A DNA stretch of 64,000 bases from Chionoecetes opilio (GCA_016584305.1 JACEEZ010023407.1:425001-489000); one strand, 5' to 3'; positions 10,431-20,932 are shown, counted from the stretch's first letter. The notes: generated by a model not told the origin, from the sequence alone. Made by a program: numbers and translations.

Positions 10431-12476
10431 GTCTTCCCCCCATAAATAGAATTTGGGTGAACCCAAATTCGAACTGTGGCAAAAGGTAGTAATAAAAAAT
10501 GTTGTAGACAAAATAATGGATAAAAGCTCCTTTTTTACGGTAGCATAGCGGGTCTGTGCAGGTGTAAACTTTTTGCTAAAGTAGGCCACCGGATGGTCCA
10601 CTCCATCACGCTCCTGCAAGAGTGCAGAACCGGCGGCAAAATTGCTGGCATCACATGGTAGCTTGAAAGGTCTGTGGAAGTTAGGAGCCATTAACACAGG
10701 GTATGAGCATAGGACATTTTTAAGACCCTGAAAAGCATCTTCGCAAGCCCGTGTCCAGATAAATGAGCAACCCTTTTTCAGTAGCGTGGTGAGAGGTAAT
10801 GCCAACTGTGCAAAATCACATTTAGCTGTAGGAGGGGCAAGTGTGCCCAACCCAATAACATGCCCTAAAAATAAAAGCTGAGCACACGCGAACTCAGATT
10901 TGGAAAGGTTAACAACAAGTCTAGTATTCCCTACAGCTGAGAAGAGAGCATCCAATTGAGTTACGTGATCTAACCAAGTGTCAGAAAAAATCACAATATC
11001 ATCTAAATATATTGTGCAACCAGGTACATTACTAGTAATTTTAGCCATCATTCGTTGGAAAGTGGCAGGGGCGTTGCAAAGCCCAAAAGGCATTATGTTA
11101 AATGTATATGTCTTCCCTAAAGTGGCAAAGCAGGAAATGTCTCGGGCATGACTAGTCAAGGGTACCTGCCAGAAACCGCAAAGACAATCGACCTTGGTCA
11201 GGAACTTTGAATTTCCCACTACCTCTATGCAGTCGTCGATCCTCGGTAGGGGGTAGGGGTCCTTACGGGTGACTGGAGAACACCACTCGCTGCTTGCTGG
11301 TTCGATGATTCCCCATTCCTCCATCTCGGCCAGGTCCTTCTTCACTTGCTCCATCTTGCTGGGATGCACGCAGTAGGGAGACTGCTTGATGGATGGCGCC
11401 GTACCTACATCTATGTCATGCACCACTGCAGTGGTACATCCAGGTTTATCTTGAATTACCTGAGGATGGTTGTGTACCAAGGTCAAAATATCAGACATCC
11501 TCGACTCAGGTAGATGTTGAAGCTCCATGGTGAGCTCGGCTGAGTTGAAACGCCAAGTACCAACTGATGACCAGTCGAGTGGGCTAGTCTCTTCTTCGTC
11601 TTCAGCATCCTTCCAGTCAACAGAGCAAGTGTCCACAACGCCCACAGGAACTAGTTCTTCTGCAACTTCGGGACGCGTATGGTATTGCTTCAAAGCGTTG
11701 ACTTGGCACAAGCGTTGTAAGCGGCGCCTGTCAGGAGTGGAAATGATGTAGTTGGTAGGGCTTACTTCCTTTAAGACTGAGTAAGGCCCATGGAACTTAG
11801 CGTGGAGTGGCTGGCCTTGGGCTGGCAGGAAGACAAGGACTTTATCACCATGCAGGAATTCCCGATGTCTCGCCTTCTTGTCGTACCAAGTCTTGGTCCT
11901 GGTCTTGGATTGCTGCACGTTGTCGGCGGCCAACTGCCAGCACCTCAACAGTCGTTCCCGGACATCTCCTAATAAGTGAAGCACATTGGTACTCTCTTCT
12001 GAGCTACCTAACAATCTTTCCCTAACTATGTGAAGTGGTCCTCTCACACGGTGGGCAAACACAAGCTCATAGGGTGAAAAACCTGTGCTCTCATTGGGAG
12101 TGTCGCGCAGGACAAACAACAGGTACGGTAAGTCATCATCCCATGATGAACCGTACTGGACAGCGTACTTACGAAGGATGCCTTTCAAGGTCTGATGCGA
12201 TCGTTCAACAGCTTCTTGGGTCTGTGGGTGATAAGGAGATGATACGCTATGTCCTATACCCAACTCTGCCATGGCTTCCTTAAAAACTTTCCCGACAAAG
12301 TATGAAGCACCATCAGTCTGCACTCTGTATGGCAACCCAAAGTGGATAAAAAGGTCCAAAAGGGACGTTACTATGGCCTTAGCGGTAACCTTCCGTAAAG
12401 CAACTGCATGTAAATTCCTAGTTGAAGTGTCAATCATAGTGAAAATATATTCAAAACCCTTTGTGGTTTTAGGCAA
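10431..12476 (-). pseudogene. Gypsy pol: integrase core, then RT and RNase H
   Basis: Integrase core: GIVGPLPKTTKGFEYIF, then VQTDGASYF (second acid) and EAVERSHQTLK (third acid). The first aspartate expected just before IVGPLP appears as Gly. A chromodomain-less C-terminal region with FHGPYSVLKEVSPTNYI follows. RT then reads MEEWGIIEPASSEWCSPV, FGLCNAPATFQRMM and the catalytic YLDDIVIFS. RNase H begins DASNFAAGSALLQERDG. Block losses are visible: CSPV runs directly into TRKDPYPLPRID, removing the K-D-G-x-x-R motif region; the RT-connection region is shortened; and RNase H is cut after KKELLSIIL. The frame reads past the element's pol end into the LTR from about 10500. Confidence 0.85.
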
Positions 12477-12500
12477 AGGGCCAACAATGCCACATTGAAT

Positions 12501-13157
12501 TTAATTAAATAATTCAGGTATGTGAGGGGCTTTAATAAGTGGGAAAGGTGGAATGGGTTGGTTATGTTTCCCAGTTAATTGACAATAATGGCATATGATA
12601 ATAATGGCAATTGATAATAAGGGCCAGAAGAAATTCCTGGCCAGCCTGGTAAACGTTTTTTGAACACCCAAGTGTCCTGAAAAACATCCGTCATGGGCAA
12701 CGGCCAGGACAGTCTGCCTGTAAGAGACAGGTAAAACAATTTGAGTTACTGAAGCCCAGTCAGCGTCCTCCTCCGTCATGGTGGCGGGTAACCAGCGGCG
12801 GCAAGGTACACCGTCACGGATAAAGTACCGAGTAGCGGGGCCCGAGTCATTGGGCGTGGCCCGCGCCTGGTCAAACAATGACTGCAACGAATCGTCAGAC
12901 TCTTGAGCTGCCATCAAAGCTTCTCTCCCAGTATCAGCGGGACCTAAGGGAGAACCAGAAACACTCTGGAAGGGATAAGGGTTAGCAAAAAGTTTCTCTA
13001 GACACAGTGTGTTATTATCCAAAGGAGAGTCTGCCTCTTGTTGGGCAGTCAAGCTTCCATGGTTACCAGAACTCATAGAGCGTGTCACGGCATTTGGATC
13101 TTCCACAAAATTTTCCTTGTGACAAACAGTCCTGAGAAGTGGGAGGTGAGAAAGCAC
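12501..13157 (-). pseudogene. Gypsy pol: integrase N-terminal zinc finger
   Basis: The frame includes DPNAVTRSMSSGNHG, a pre-integrase linker, and the HHCC finger as HDGCFSGHLGVQKTF followed by CHYCQLTGK. Between the His pair and the Cys pair the usual helix is replaced by LLSIAIIII, which coincides with an imperfect GATAATAATGG duplication in the DNA. A stop codon (ELFN-stop) separates it from the integrase core downstream. No aspartic protease D-T/S-G motif lies between gag and this finger, so the protease appears deleted. Confidence 0.8.
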
Positions 13158-14250
13158 TCTCTGGTGCTGTTTCTGCAGCAGTAATGAAACCTACAGGCTT
13201 GCTTTCAGCCGTGCTCGGCTTAACAGAATCTCCCAAAGGTGTCTGATTCGACACTGTCAAAATAGGCTTGCCTTCTGTAGGCTGGAGCCTTTTATAGCAG
13301 AAGTCTGCTTTGTGGCCAGACTTTCCACAAAATGTACAGTAATACTTCTGTACATGGAACGCCCCCTGAGGTGGCGAACGAGGTGAGTGTGCCTGAGCCT
13401 TGTTTCGAAACTGACCATTTGTAAGTGGTCTCTCCTGGTTCCATGGAACAGAAGGTCGAAGTACCTGTGGGGATTTAGAGCCAAAGTGAATATTGCCATG
13501 TCTAAGTGTGTACCCATCAGCGTGTTTAGTAGCCTCCTCAATAGTCAAAAATTCCCTGTCCAATAAATAGTCACTTACTCCTTCGTTAATGGTGCGGAGG
13601 AACTCTTCGGTTAAGACTAGTTCCACCAGTGAAGTGAATTCACTTACATCCTTTGAAAGAAGCCATTTGTTCAACGCCTCCCTCTTACATCTGGCAAACT
13701 CGAGGTGAGTCTGTTCAGGCTCCTTACGGAGTCCTTTGAAGCGTTGGCGGTATGCTTCAGGAACAAGTGCATATGCTTTTAATACCTCTTCCTTAATGAC
13801 CTGAAATGTATATGCATCACTGTCTGAAAGAGATGCATATACTCTGAGCGCTTTTTCCGTTAAAGATTGTTGCAACAAAACTGGCCAAAAATCAACCGGC
13901 CACTTCAAAGTTTTGGCCAGACGCTCAAAAGTAGGAAAATAAACATCAACATTGTCCTCTGTAAAGGCAGGGACAAGTCTTGCGGCGCGTCCTAAATCAA
14001 AATGAGAGTTAGCACTGTGGGTAGGGTTACTGTTGGTAGGGGCATGACCTAACTGGGCTAATTGCAGTTGTAACCGCATTTTCTCCACTTCAGCTTCGGC
14101 TTTACTCTTGCGAGCTTCGGCTTCAGCCTTACGTATCTCAGCAACGCTTAGTGCCGCAACTTGTGCAAAGATAGGGACGGCGTGAACAAATGCAACCACG
14201 TCATCATGGTTTATGACAACCATAGTGACGGCAACAAAGGGCACAAACAA
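13063..14250 (-). CDS. Gypsy Gag with CCHC zinc knuckle
   Basis: The 395-residue frame carries a Glu/Lys-rich N-terminal coiled-coil-like stretch (EIRKAEAEARKSKAEAEVEK). A capsid-like region follows (FPTFERLAKTLKWPVDFWPV ... LRKEPEQTHLEFARCKREAL). One zinc knuckle, CTFCGKSGHKADFC, lies near the C-terminus. It would form the particle that packages element RNA. It overlaps the integrase-finger frame by about 95 bp in another frame, which probably reflects the deletion that removed protease. The start could be the next Met inside; the upstream Met is the longest option. Confidence 0.75.
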   Translation of the reverse strand: MFVPFVAVTMVVINHDDVVAFVHAVPIFAQVAALSVAEIRKAEAEARKSKAEAEVEKMRLQLQLAQLGHAPTNSNPTHSANSHFDLGRAARLVPAFTEDNVDVYFPTFERLAKTLKWPVDFWPVLLQQSLTEKALRVYASLSDSDAYTFQVIKEEVLKAYALVPEAYRQRFKGLRKEPEQTHLEFARCKREALNKWLLSKDVSEFTSLVELVLTEEFLRTINEGVSDYLLDREFLTIEEATKHADGYTLRHGNIHFGSKSPQVLRPSVPWNQERPLTNGQFRNKAQAHSPRSPPQGAFHVQKYYCTFCGKSGHKADFCYKRLQPTEGKPILTVSNQTPLGDSVKPSTAESKPVGFITAAETAPESAFSPPTSQDCLSQGKFCGRSKCRDTLYEFW

Positions 14251-14308
14251 ACAACGGGAAACAAGTCGACAATCGTTAAGCGAGATATCCTGGCAAGGTC
14301 GCCAATTC

Positions 14309-15520
14309 TGTTACGACGGCAGATTGAAAATTACAGGTTGAAAATTACAGGTCCGAGCCGCGTAACCAAAAAAATGAATAAAGAAAATAAACATACGGGA
14401 CAAAGAAAGTTAATAAAGTTACTATGACATTTATTTAATATGATAAACAAAAAAAGTAAAGAAAGCAAGCAGCGGTTAACAAAAGAAACTAAAGACTAGA
14501 AGCCTTTAAGAGGTCTTCAAAAACACAGAATATCTCACAACGAGAGTCGACACAGAAAACACAAAAACCCTAATCTTAAACAAGTGTAAACCAGAACTCC
14601 CAAAGAAACTAAACTTAAATATGTAAAAGGGAAACAAACATGAAACACACAAACATGAAACACACAAACAAACATGAAACACACAAACAAACATGAAACA
14701 CACAAACAAACATGAAACACAAACAAACATGAAACACACAAACAAACATGCAACACACAAACAAACATGCAACACACAAACAAACATGCAACACACAAAC
14801 AAACATGCAACACACAAACAAACATGCAACACACAAACATGCAACACACAAACATGCAACACACAAACATGCAACACACAAACATGCAACACACAAACAT
14901 GCAACACACAAACAAACATGCAACACTAAAACATGCAACACTAAAACATGCAACACTAAAACATGCAACACTAAAACATGAAACACTAAAACATGAAACA
15001 CTAAAACATGAAACACTAAAACATGAAACACTAAAACATGAAACACTAAAACATGAAACACTAAAACATGAAACACTAAAACATGAAACACTAAAACATG
15101 AAACACTAAAACATGAAACACTAAAACATGAAACACCAACACTGAAACACCAACACTGAAACACCAACACTGAAACACCAACACTGAAACACCAACACTG
15201 AAACAAAAGATGGGTACACACAATCCAACACGGCAATACTCACAAATAAATAGTGGAAAAGATGGCTGCTAAATCCACACACACACACCCAGGTAATACT
15301 ACTGGTAGGGTATGAAGGTCAGGACACACTGACTACCTAATGCCTCTTTAGGCTGAGGAAAACTCTGGAATTGTAATACGGAACAAAAACGAAACAATAA
15401 ACGAAACAGTGAAGCTATACTGAACCACCAGAAGTGAAAGTGAATTGACGTGAAACTAGGGGGACAACGAGAAGCACAAAAAAGAAGAAAGGTAGTTAGG
15501 AACATGAAGTGGTCGTAACA
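14309..15520 (-). repeat. Gypsy 5' LTR enlarged by a minisatellite
   Basis: The LTR ends are TGTTACGAC and GTCGTAACA, a perfect 9-bp inverted pair with TG..CA. Inside, 14636-15205 is a tandem array. A likely polyadenylation signal (AATAAA on the minus strand near 14430) is in the LTR's 3' half. At 1,212 bp it is about four times the 309-bp fragment kept at the other end. Confidence 0.8.
14636..15205. repeat. Minisatellite array inside the LTR
   Basis: Related short units follow one another: AAACATGAAACACACAAAC, AAACATGCAACACAC, then ACACTAAAACATGAA (15 bp), then CACCAACACTGAAA. The gradual change of unit shows stepwise expansion. Frames across it (CCMFVCVLHV, KHATHKQT) are repeat artefacts. 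Confidence 0.9.
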
Positions 15521-16073
15521 ACATGTTTGCCCGTATCAGCAAAAAAATAACATTACAGTCAAGAGGACGGGTGACAGGTGACCTCATCCTTAACACCGAA
15601 TTGACCCGCGAGGCCACACGAGTTTATGATGAGATGATAAAAACTCAGCCAACATTCAGTGCATGGAAGTATTATAATCTTTACCCAGCAACACTTGGGT
15701 GGCTGGAAAGGCACTGTGAACACCAAATACATTTACAGCATATGTTTATAATTACTGACATACAAACAGCGTGAATAGAAAGGTATACGTAGGTACAGTA
15801 CAATATTCTGTGCCTCAAAACCTTTATCAACATTTGTATATGATAATGATACACTTCGTTGCATTTCATCCTCCTGACAATAACGAAGACTGTATGACAT
15901 GTGCCGTCAAATGGATGGCTCTGCCCTTCAGAGTTTGCTGAAAAGTACAAGGAAACACAAGTTTTGCAATCAAGGAAATATCATACCTCTCGTCAACATT
16001 CTTGATTCATTTGTCAAAATTCTTGGTTCACCAGTGAAAATCCTTCAGAGTTCAGACCCTAAGGACTGAGGCT
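15521..16073. repeat. Downstream flank of gene A, duplicated at 59020-59486
   Basis: From about 15610 the sequence matches 59040-59486 (GGCCACAxGAGTTTATGATGA onward), so the duplication that produced genes A and B includes their 3' flanks. The stretch GACCTCATCCTTAACACCGA near 15580 is the uninterrupted version of the TTAA site filled by an element at 57449-58995. No gene is seen. Confidence 0.75.
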
Positions 16074-16365
16074 TTACAACACATTGGCAGCCAGGATGAG
16101 GAGGCCTAAAGGCTTCGGGACAGTGCCGCCAGCAGTCTGCGGGGCGGTGCCAGTCTGCGGGGCGGTGGCAGTCTGCGGGGCGGTGCCAGTCTGCGGGGCG
16201 GTGGCAGTCTGCGGGGCGGTGCCAGTCTGCGGGGCGGTGGCAGTCTGGGAACAGATACTGGCGCCCAACGTCTTTCTGGCCGCCTCATTAAACAGCCGAA
16301 AGACAAGGGAGTCCTTACATCTTCCATCTGCAGCAATCGCACATTGCTGTACTCTAACATACGTA
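16074..16365 (-). CDS. Gene A exon 7 (terminal) with coding repeat and hydrophobic tail
   Basis: The exon begins after TTTTTTCAG with phase that completes the codon left by exon 6. It encodes VQQCAIAADGRCKDSLVFRL and LGASICSQ, then six 6-residue T-[AG]-T-A-P-Q units, then GGTVPKPLGLLILAANVL and a stop. Gene B's exon 7 has the same flanks but none of the repeats. A short polar stalk followed by a C-terminal hydrophobic segment suggests a GPI-attachment signal. The stop falls five codons before that of gene B. Confidence 0.75.
16135..16246. repeat. 18-bp coding minisatellite
   Basis: Six tandem units alternate GGGGCGGTGCCAGTCTGC and GGGGCGGTGGCAGTCTGC, so the effective period is 36 bp. The unit is a multiple of three and keeps the minus-strand frame of gene A exon 7 open. 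It is absent from gene B at the same position (59560-59572). Confidence 0.95.
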
Positions 16366-16591
16366 CTGAAAAAAGAAAAATATATATGAAACTTTTCATT
16401 CTGCATTTAAACAGAATACGCAATGAAGCTTTTTATCAGTAGTTTATATATTAAAGCAACACTATACATGCACAGGCGCTGCAGTAGAATTATGAGGAAT
16501 GCACTAGGTCTTCAGCATTCAAAGTTTACAGATGCGTAGAGAGAGAGAGAGAGAGGGGGGGGGGGAGAGAAAGAGAGAAGAATGCCCTTAC

Positions 16592-16739
16592 TTGCATTGC
16601 AGATCTAGTGCCGCCAAGGAATTCATTATCTTCATAGGGAGTTCAGCAATACTTTGCATTCCAGTCTCTTTTGTGAAGCAGGTCTGAAGAATGCGTTTGA
16701 GACGGAGCCAACACAGCAGCTCGGTCCGCGATCCCATCA
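16592..16739 (-). CDS. Gene A exon 6
   Basis: Flanked by CCTCGACAG acceptor and AA|GTAAGG donor on the minus strand, 148 bp, the same length as in gene B. In the phase supplied by exon 5 it encodes SRTELLCWLRLKRILQTCF, then MQSIAELPMKIMNSLAALD and LQC. The paired Cys-x(n)-Q-T-C spacing fits the C-terminal half of DUF1397 proteins. Confidence 0.7.
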
Positions 16740-17276
16740 CTGTCGAGGAAAAGACCACACAAAAGGTCTCGTTTTATAAGAGGTCAAACAACTTTTACAT
16801 CCTAGAGTCAGACAGTAAAAACTACATTACTGTAGAAAAAAACTTAGAGAAAAGAAAACAAATATACGAAACAAACCAAGCAACCAGTAAGCAGATAACA
16901 TAAGAAAATGTGAAAAGAAAGTAAAATATATAATCAAAAGAGATGAAGAAAAGAAGACATAGAAAAAAAGACATTTTAAAGAAGACATATAAGAAGACAT
17001 ATAAAAGAGAGAGGAAGGAAGATATGAGTCAAACGAAATGCATGGCACTGAAGGAGGGAGCGGGGACGCTTCTGAGGCAGCAGTGATAAGAATAAAACAA
17101 AACCAGCAAAGGCAAGGTTACACAATGTTGAACCATACAAATTTAACCTTTTCATGTCGCATAAAGGTTAAATATATATTCACATCTGTGTATCTATTTG
17201 TGTATCTATTAAAACTGCATAACAAGCAGAGGAGTTTGTGGCGTCAGGCATTTTGACCCACAAGAATGTAGACGTG

Positions 17277-18594
17277 TATGAAACAGTCAAACAAGGGTAG
17301 AACGTGTATGAAACAGTCAAACAAGGGAAGAACGTGTATGAAACAGACAAACAAGGGAAGAACGTGTATGAAACAGTCAAACAAGGGAAGAACGTGTATG
17401 AAACAGACAAACAAGGGAAGAACGTGTATGAAACAGTCAAACAAGGGAAGAACGTGTATGAAACAGACAAACAAGGGAAGAACGTGTATGAAACAGTCAA
17501 ACAAGGGAAGAAAGTGTATGAAACAGTCAAACAAGGGAAGAACGTGTATGAAACAGTCAAACTGGGAAGAACGTGTATGAAACAGACAAACAAGGGAAGA
17601 ACGTGTATGAAACAGTCAAAGAAGGAAAGAACGTGTATGAAACAGACAAACAAGGGAAGAACGTGTATGAAACAGACAAACAAGGAAGAACGTGTATGAA
17701 ACAGACAAACAAGGGTAGAACGTGTATGAAACAGACAAACAAGGGAAGAACGTGTATGAAACAGACAAACAAGGTAAGAACGTGTATGAAACAGACAAAC
17801 AAGGGAAGAACGTGTATGAAACAGACAAACAAGAGAAGAACGTGTATGAAACAGACAAACAAGGGAAGAACGTGTATGAAACAGTCAAACAAGAGAAGAA
17901 CGTGTATGAAACAGACAAACAAGGGAAGAACGTGTATGAAACAGACAAACAAGGGTAGAACGTGTATGAAACAGACAAAAAAGGGTAGAACGTGTATGAA
18001 ACAGACAAACAAGGGAAGAACGTGTATGAAACAGACAAACAAGGGAAGAACGTGTATGAAACAGTCAAACAAGAGAAGAACGTGTATGAAACAGACATTC
18101 AAAGGATAGAACGTGTATGAAACAGACAAACAAGGGTAGAACGTGTATGAAACAGACAAACAAGGGAAGAACGTGTATGAAACAGACAAACAAGGGAAGA
18201 ACGTGTATGAAACAGACAAACAAGAGAAGAACGTGTATGAAACAGACAAACAAGGGAAGAACGTGTATGAAACAGTCAAACAAGAGAAGAACGTGTATGA
18301 AACAGACAAACAAGGGTAGAACGTGTATGAAACAGACAAACAAGGGAAGAACGTGTATGAAACAGTCAAACAAGGGAAGAACGTGTATGAAACAGACAAA
18401 CAAGGGAAGAACGTGTATGAAACAGACAAACAAGAGAAGAACATGTATGAAACAGACAAACAAGGGAAGAACATGTATGAAACAGACAAACAAGGGTAGA
18501 ACATGTATGAAACAGACAAACAAGGGAAGAACGTGTATGAAACAGACAAACAAGGGAAGAACGTGTATGAAACAGACAAACAAGGGTAGAACGC
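17277..18594. repeat. 30-bp intronic minisatellite, about 44 copies
   Basis: The unit GTGTATGAAACAGACAAACA plus AGGGAAGAAC repeats with a few recurring variants (GTC for GAC, GAG or GGT for GGG). It lies in the intron between exons 6 and 5 of gene A. The homologous array in gene B (61515-61842) has about 11 copies. Open frames across it are artefacts. Confidence 0.95.
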
Positions 18595-18724
18595 CACGGA
18601 AAACATAGATTGACGTGAAGGTCACCTCAATTACTTCACCATATTTATGAAAAGTGAATATGACCTGACCAGAATTCAGTAAACTTGATTTTAAAGATGC
18701 TTATGAAAGCATACTAGTACTTAC

Positions 18725-18879
18725 ACGTAGCATAGTCATCAATATGATCGCAGATGAAGTCTCTGAGGCTAACGTCGAACCTCTCCAGACGATCAATTCC
18801 TTCCTTCTCCTCTTCACTAAAGCAGCGTTTCATTACTTCATAGTACTCGGCGCCGCATCTCACCATCTTGTCCTTTTGC
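18725..18879 (-). CDS. Gene A exon 5
   Basis: On the minus strand the exon follows TTACCACACAG and ends before GTAAGT. It encodes KDKMVRCGAEYYEVMKRCF, EEEKEGIDRLERFDVSLRDF and ICDHIDDYA. The F-[IV]-C-x-H/D motif and the C-x-x-C-like spacing match the insect 27 kDa glycoprotein core. The gene B version of this exon is 2 bp longer and frame-shifted. The intron next to it contains sequence from 18900 to 18990 that gene B lacks. Confidence 0.75.
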
Positions 18880-19024
18880 CTGTGTGGTAAGATAGATACA
18901 TTATTACCTGAGTTATGTGCTGATCAACGCTAATCAATAATGCATCAGCAGACTCACTAAGCTAAAGAAAGATACCAAGGTGTACAAGGGAAGTCTTACT
19001 AAAGGGAGATTCAATTATTATTAA

Positions 19025-19229
19025 CCCCTTGAGACCCAGAACACAATTTCCATTGTCATTTGGCTACCATTAGACGATTTTTAATGCACATAAGCAATAT
19101 TATATAGATATGACCTGTTTAGTATCCTTGTCGACTAACTAATTTGGTATATTCAGTTACTTTTCGTAATTTTATGGCTCGACAACATAAGATTTTATAT
19201 AGCAAAGGAAAGATCTGGGCGTGAAGGGG
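19025..19229. mobile_element. piggyBac-type MITE
   Basis: Ends CCCCTTGAGACCCAGA and, inverted, GACCCCTTCACGCCCAGA are flanked by TTAA (19021-19024) and TCAA (19230-19233, one change). Gene B has a single TTAA at 62186-62189 in the same intronic sequence and no insert. Terminal CCC plus TTAA is the piggyBac pattern. A diverged relative lies at 54660-54885. Confidence 0.8.
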
Positions 19230-19412
19230 TCAATGTTGGCAAGTATAACCAACCAAGAATTGTACAGGTGAAATAATGATAAACTGGACAACTTAAGGTC
19301 ATCGATCCCTTTAGATCTCAACAGGGTGTTCCTCCCGCTGTCAGGTCGACTGTCTGGGGTGTCCACGAAAACTCACTTGTAATGTTTGGGTTCCCTAGAT
19401 CAGGCGTACTTC

Positions 19413-20436
19413 AATCAATCAATCATTTGGGGCATACGCCGGGGGGCGCGTCGCCTCGCCCACCTTACGACGCCACTCCCGGGGGTCACCACGCGCGAGT
19501 TCCCATGCAGGCTCCTTTCCCATACCAAGCAGCTCTCGACAAGAAACATCAACTTGCCCCAGCCACGAGCCTTGTGGGCGCCCCCTTGGCCTCCTCCACG
19601 CCGGATTGTCTCTTACAGATACAACCCGATGGGAAGGATCGGTTTCAGGGTAGCGTGCCACATGCCCATATAGCCGAAGTTGGCGCTGACGGACTATGCA
19701 GGTAATAGGCCTCGATTCAGTCTCACGGTGCAATCGCTGATTTGACACGTAATCATCCCAGCGATACCCCATGATTCTGCGAAGACACTTATTACCAAAG
19801 GCATTGATTCGTCTCTTCAAGTCACTATTTAGTGTCCATGTCTCACAACAATAGAGTAAGACAGGGATCACAAGCGACTTGAAGATCCGGATCTTTGTCC
19901 TCCTGCACAGGTACCGACAACGCCAAATACTCCCGCTGAGCGAGTCCACAACACCGTGGGCTATGCCAATCCGCCGTAAGACTTCTTGACGTGACCCGCC
20001 GTCATTATGGACTGCGCTACCAAGGTATGTAAAACTTTCCAAGATCTCAATGTCCTCGCCACACGCATGAACAGACTGTACTGCTTCATCTAGTAAGTCT
20101 CCAAATACCTGGACCTTGGTCTTGAGCCAGGAGACCTCAAGTCCCAAAGGCTTTGCCTCCTCGTGCAGCGCCTCGAGAGCCATCACCAGGACCTCCAGCG
20201 ACTCAGCAAAGATTACTGCATCATCGGCAAAAACAAGATCAGTGATCTTGGTGTTGCCGATGCATGCTCCACAATCACTTTGATCTACAACCTTGTCCAA
20301 TACCCAGTCCATACAAGCGTTGAAAAGTGATGGGGCAAGGACGCACCCTTGCCTCACTCCTGTATTCACAGGAAAGAAGCTGGATACACCTGCCCCACAC
20401 TTCACAGCACTCTCTGATTGATTGTAGGAAGGCACG
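19413..20436 (-). mobile_element. 5'-truncated RTE-like LINE
   Basis: The minus-strand frame 20435-19419 encodes an RT fragment starting before TGVRQGCVLAPSLFNACMDW. It continues through the FADD active site (LVFADDAVIFAES), TYLGSAVHNDGGSRQEVLRR, YCCETWTL and a C-terminal R-W-R-x-x-V region. The 3' end is a short (TGAT)n tail (19415-19432), typical of RTE elements, with no poly(A). The 5' end is cut at about 20436. It forms one side of the replacement that removed gene A exons 3-4. Confidence 0.85.
19419..20435 (-). CDS. RTE-like reverse transcriptase (partial)
   Basis: A 338-residue uninterrupted frame begins just upstream of RT block 4 and lacks endonuclease and the N-terminal RT blocks. 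The active site is F-A-D-D. The first Met here is internal to the ancestral protein and not a real start. Function would be reverse transcription of element RNA; this copy cannot act alone. Confidence 0.85.
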   Translation of the reverse strand: MPSYNQSESAVKCGAGVSSFFPVNTGVRQGCVLAPSLFNACMDWVLDKVVDQSDCGACIGNTKITDLVFADDAVIFAESLEVLVMALEALHEEAKPLGLEVSWLKTKVQVFGDLLDEAVQSVHACGEDIEILESFTYLGSAVHNDGGSRQEVLRRIGIAHGVVDSLSGSIWRCRYLCRRTKIRIFKSLVIPVLLYCCETWTLNSDLKRRINAFGNKCLRRIMGYRWDDYVSNQRLHRETESRPITCIVRQRQLRLYGHVARYPETDPSHRVVSVRDNPAWRRPRGRPQGSWLGQVDVSCRELLGMGKEPAWELARGDPREWRRKVGEATRPPAYAPND

Positions 20437-20932
20437 GCCTTTCTAAGAGCCCGTCAGTGTTAAGCAGTTAGATGTCACAGTAGTTAACGGGGTGGAGGGT
20501 ATGAGGCGACGACTTCAGCAAGGATATTTAGGGGAATTTCGACTTCTCTTGGGTAAGTTGCGTGATGGTAGAGGCGCAGCCTGGCGGTGGAAGGGCAATG
20601 CAGGACATAGTGTAGTAGTCAAAGCTGGGCACAAAATACATTGAATGTATTTAAATACTAAATTCTGAATACATGGGAGAAATGTATTTAAATACTAAAT
20701 ACTAAATACATTTTACGAATGTATTTAAATACTAAATACTAAATACATCAATTGTATTAAAAACATTTGTAAATACATTTTAAATACACACAAATTTTAA
20801 CATGTCCGAAAAAAAATGAATTTCCTTAGGATTTCCTTAGATTTTATGTTTCCTTAGAAATTTCCTTCTCAGGCCTAAATTTCCTTGATATCAGGACATT
20901 TCCTTGCCAGTGGAAACACTGGTTCACTTTAA

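Larger units (their letters stand above)
10122..15520 (-). mobile_element. Decayed Ty3/gypsy retrotransposon with Gmr1-like domain order
   Basis: On the minus strand the order is long LTR (15520-14309), possible primer-binding site ATTGGCGACCTTGCC just inside it, gag (14250-13063), integrase zinc finger (13157-12501), integrase core, reverse transcriptase, RNase H, purine tract GGGGGGAAGAC and a 3' LTR fragment (10430-10122). Integrase preceding RT is the reverse of ordinary gypsy elements. Known gypsy elements with this order are the Gmr1-like group. Several internal deletions and a stop show that the copy is defective. No matching target duplication is seen at the outer ends. Confidence 0.88.

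Noticed and set aside
14636..15205. CRISPR-like appearance of regularly spaced repeats (also 50215-51097)
   Set aside because: Units are contiguous or separated by telomere words, with no unique spacers, in a eukaryotic sequence.
14506..15236. Long frames on both strands with FMFVCVLHV or KHATHKQT repeats
   Set aside because: They are translations of the LTR minisatellite; all frames are open because the units contain no stops.
17180..18625. Frames up to 349 residues across the intronic 30-bp array
   Set aside because: Pure translations of a non-coding repeat in an intron; the repeat number differs fourfold between paralogs.
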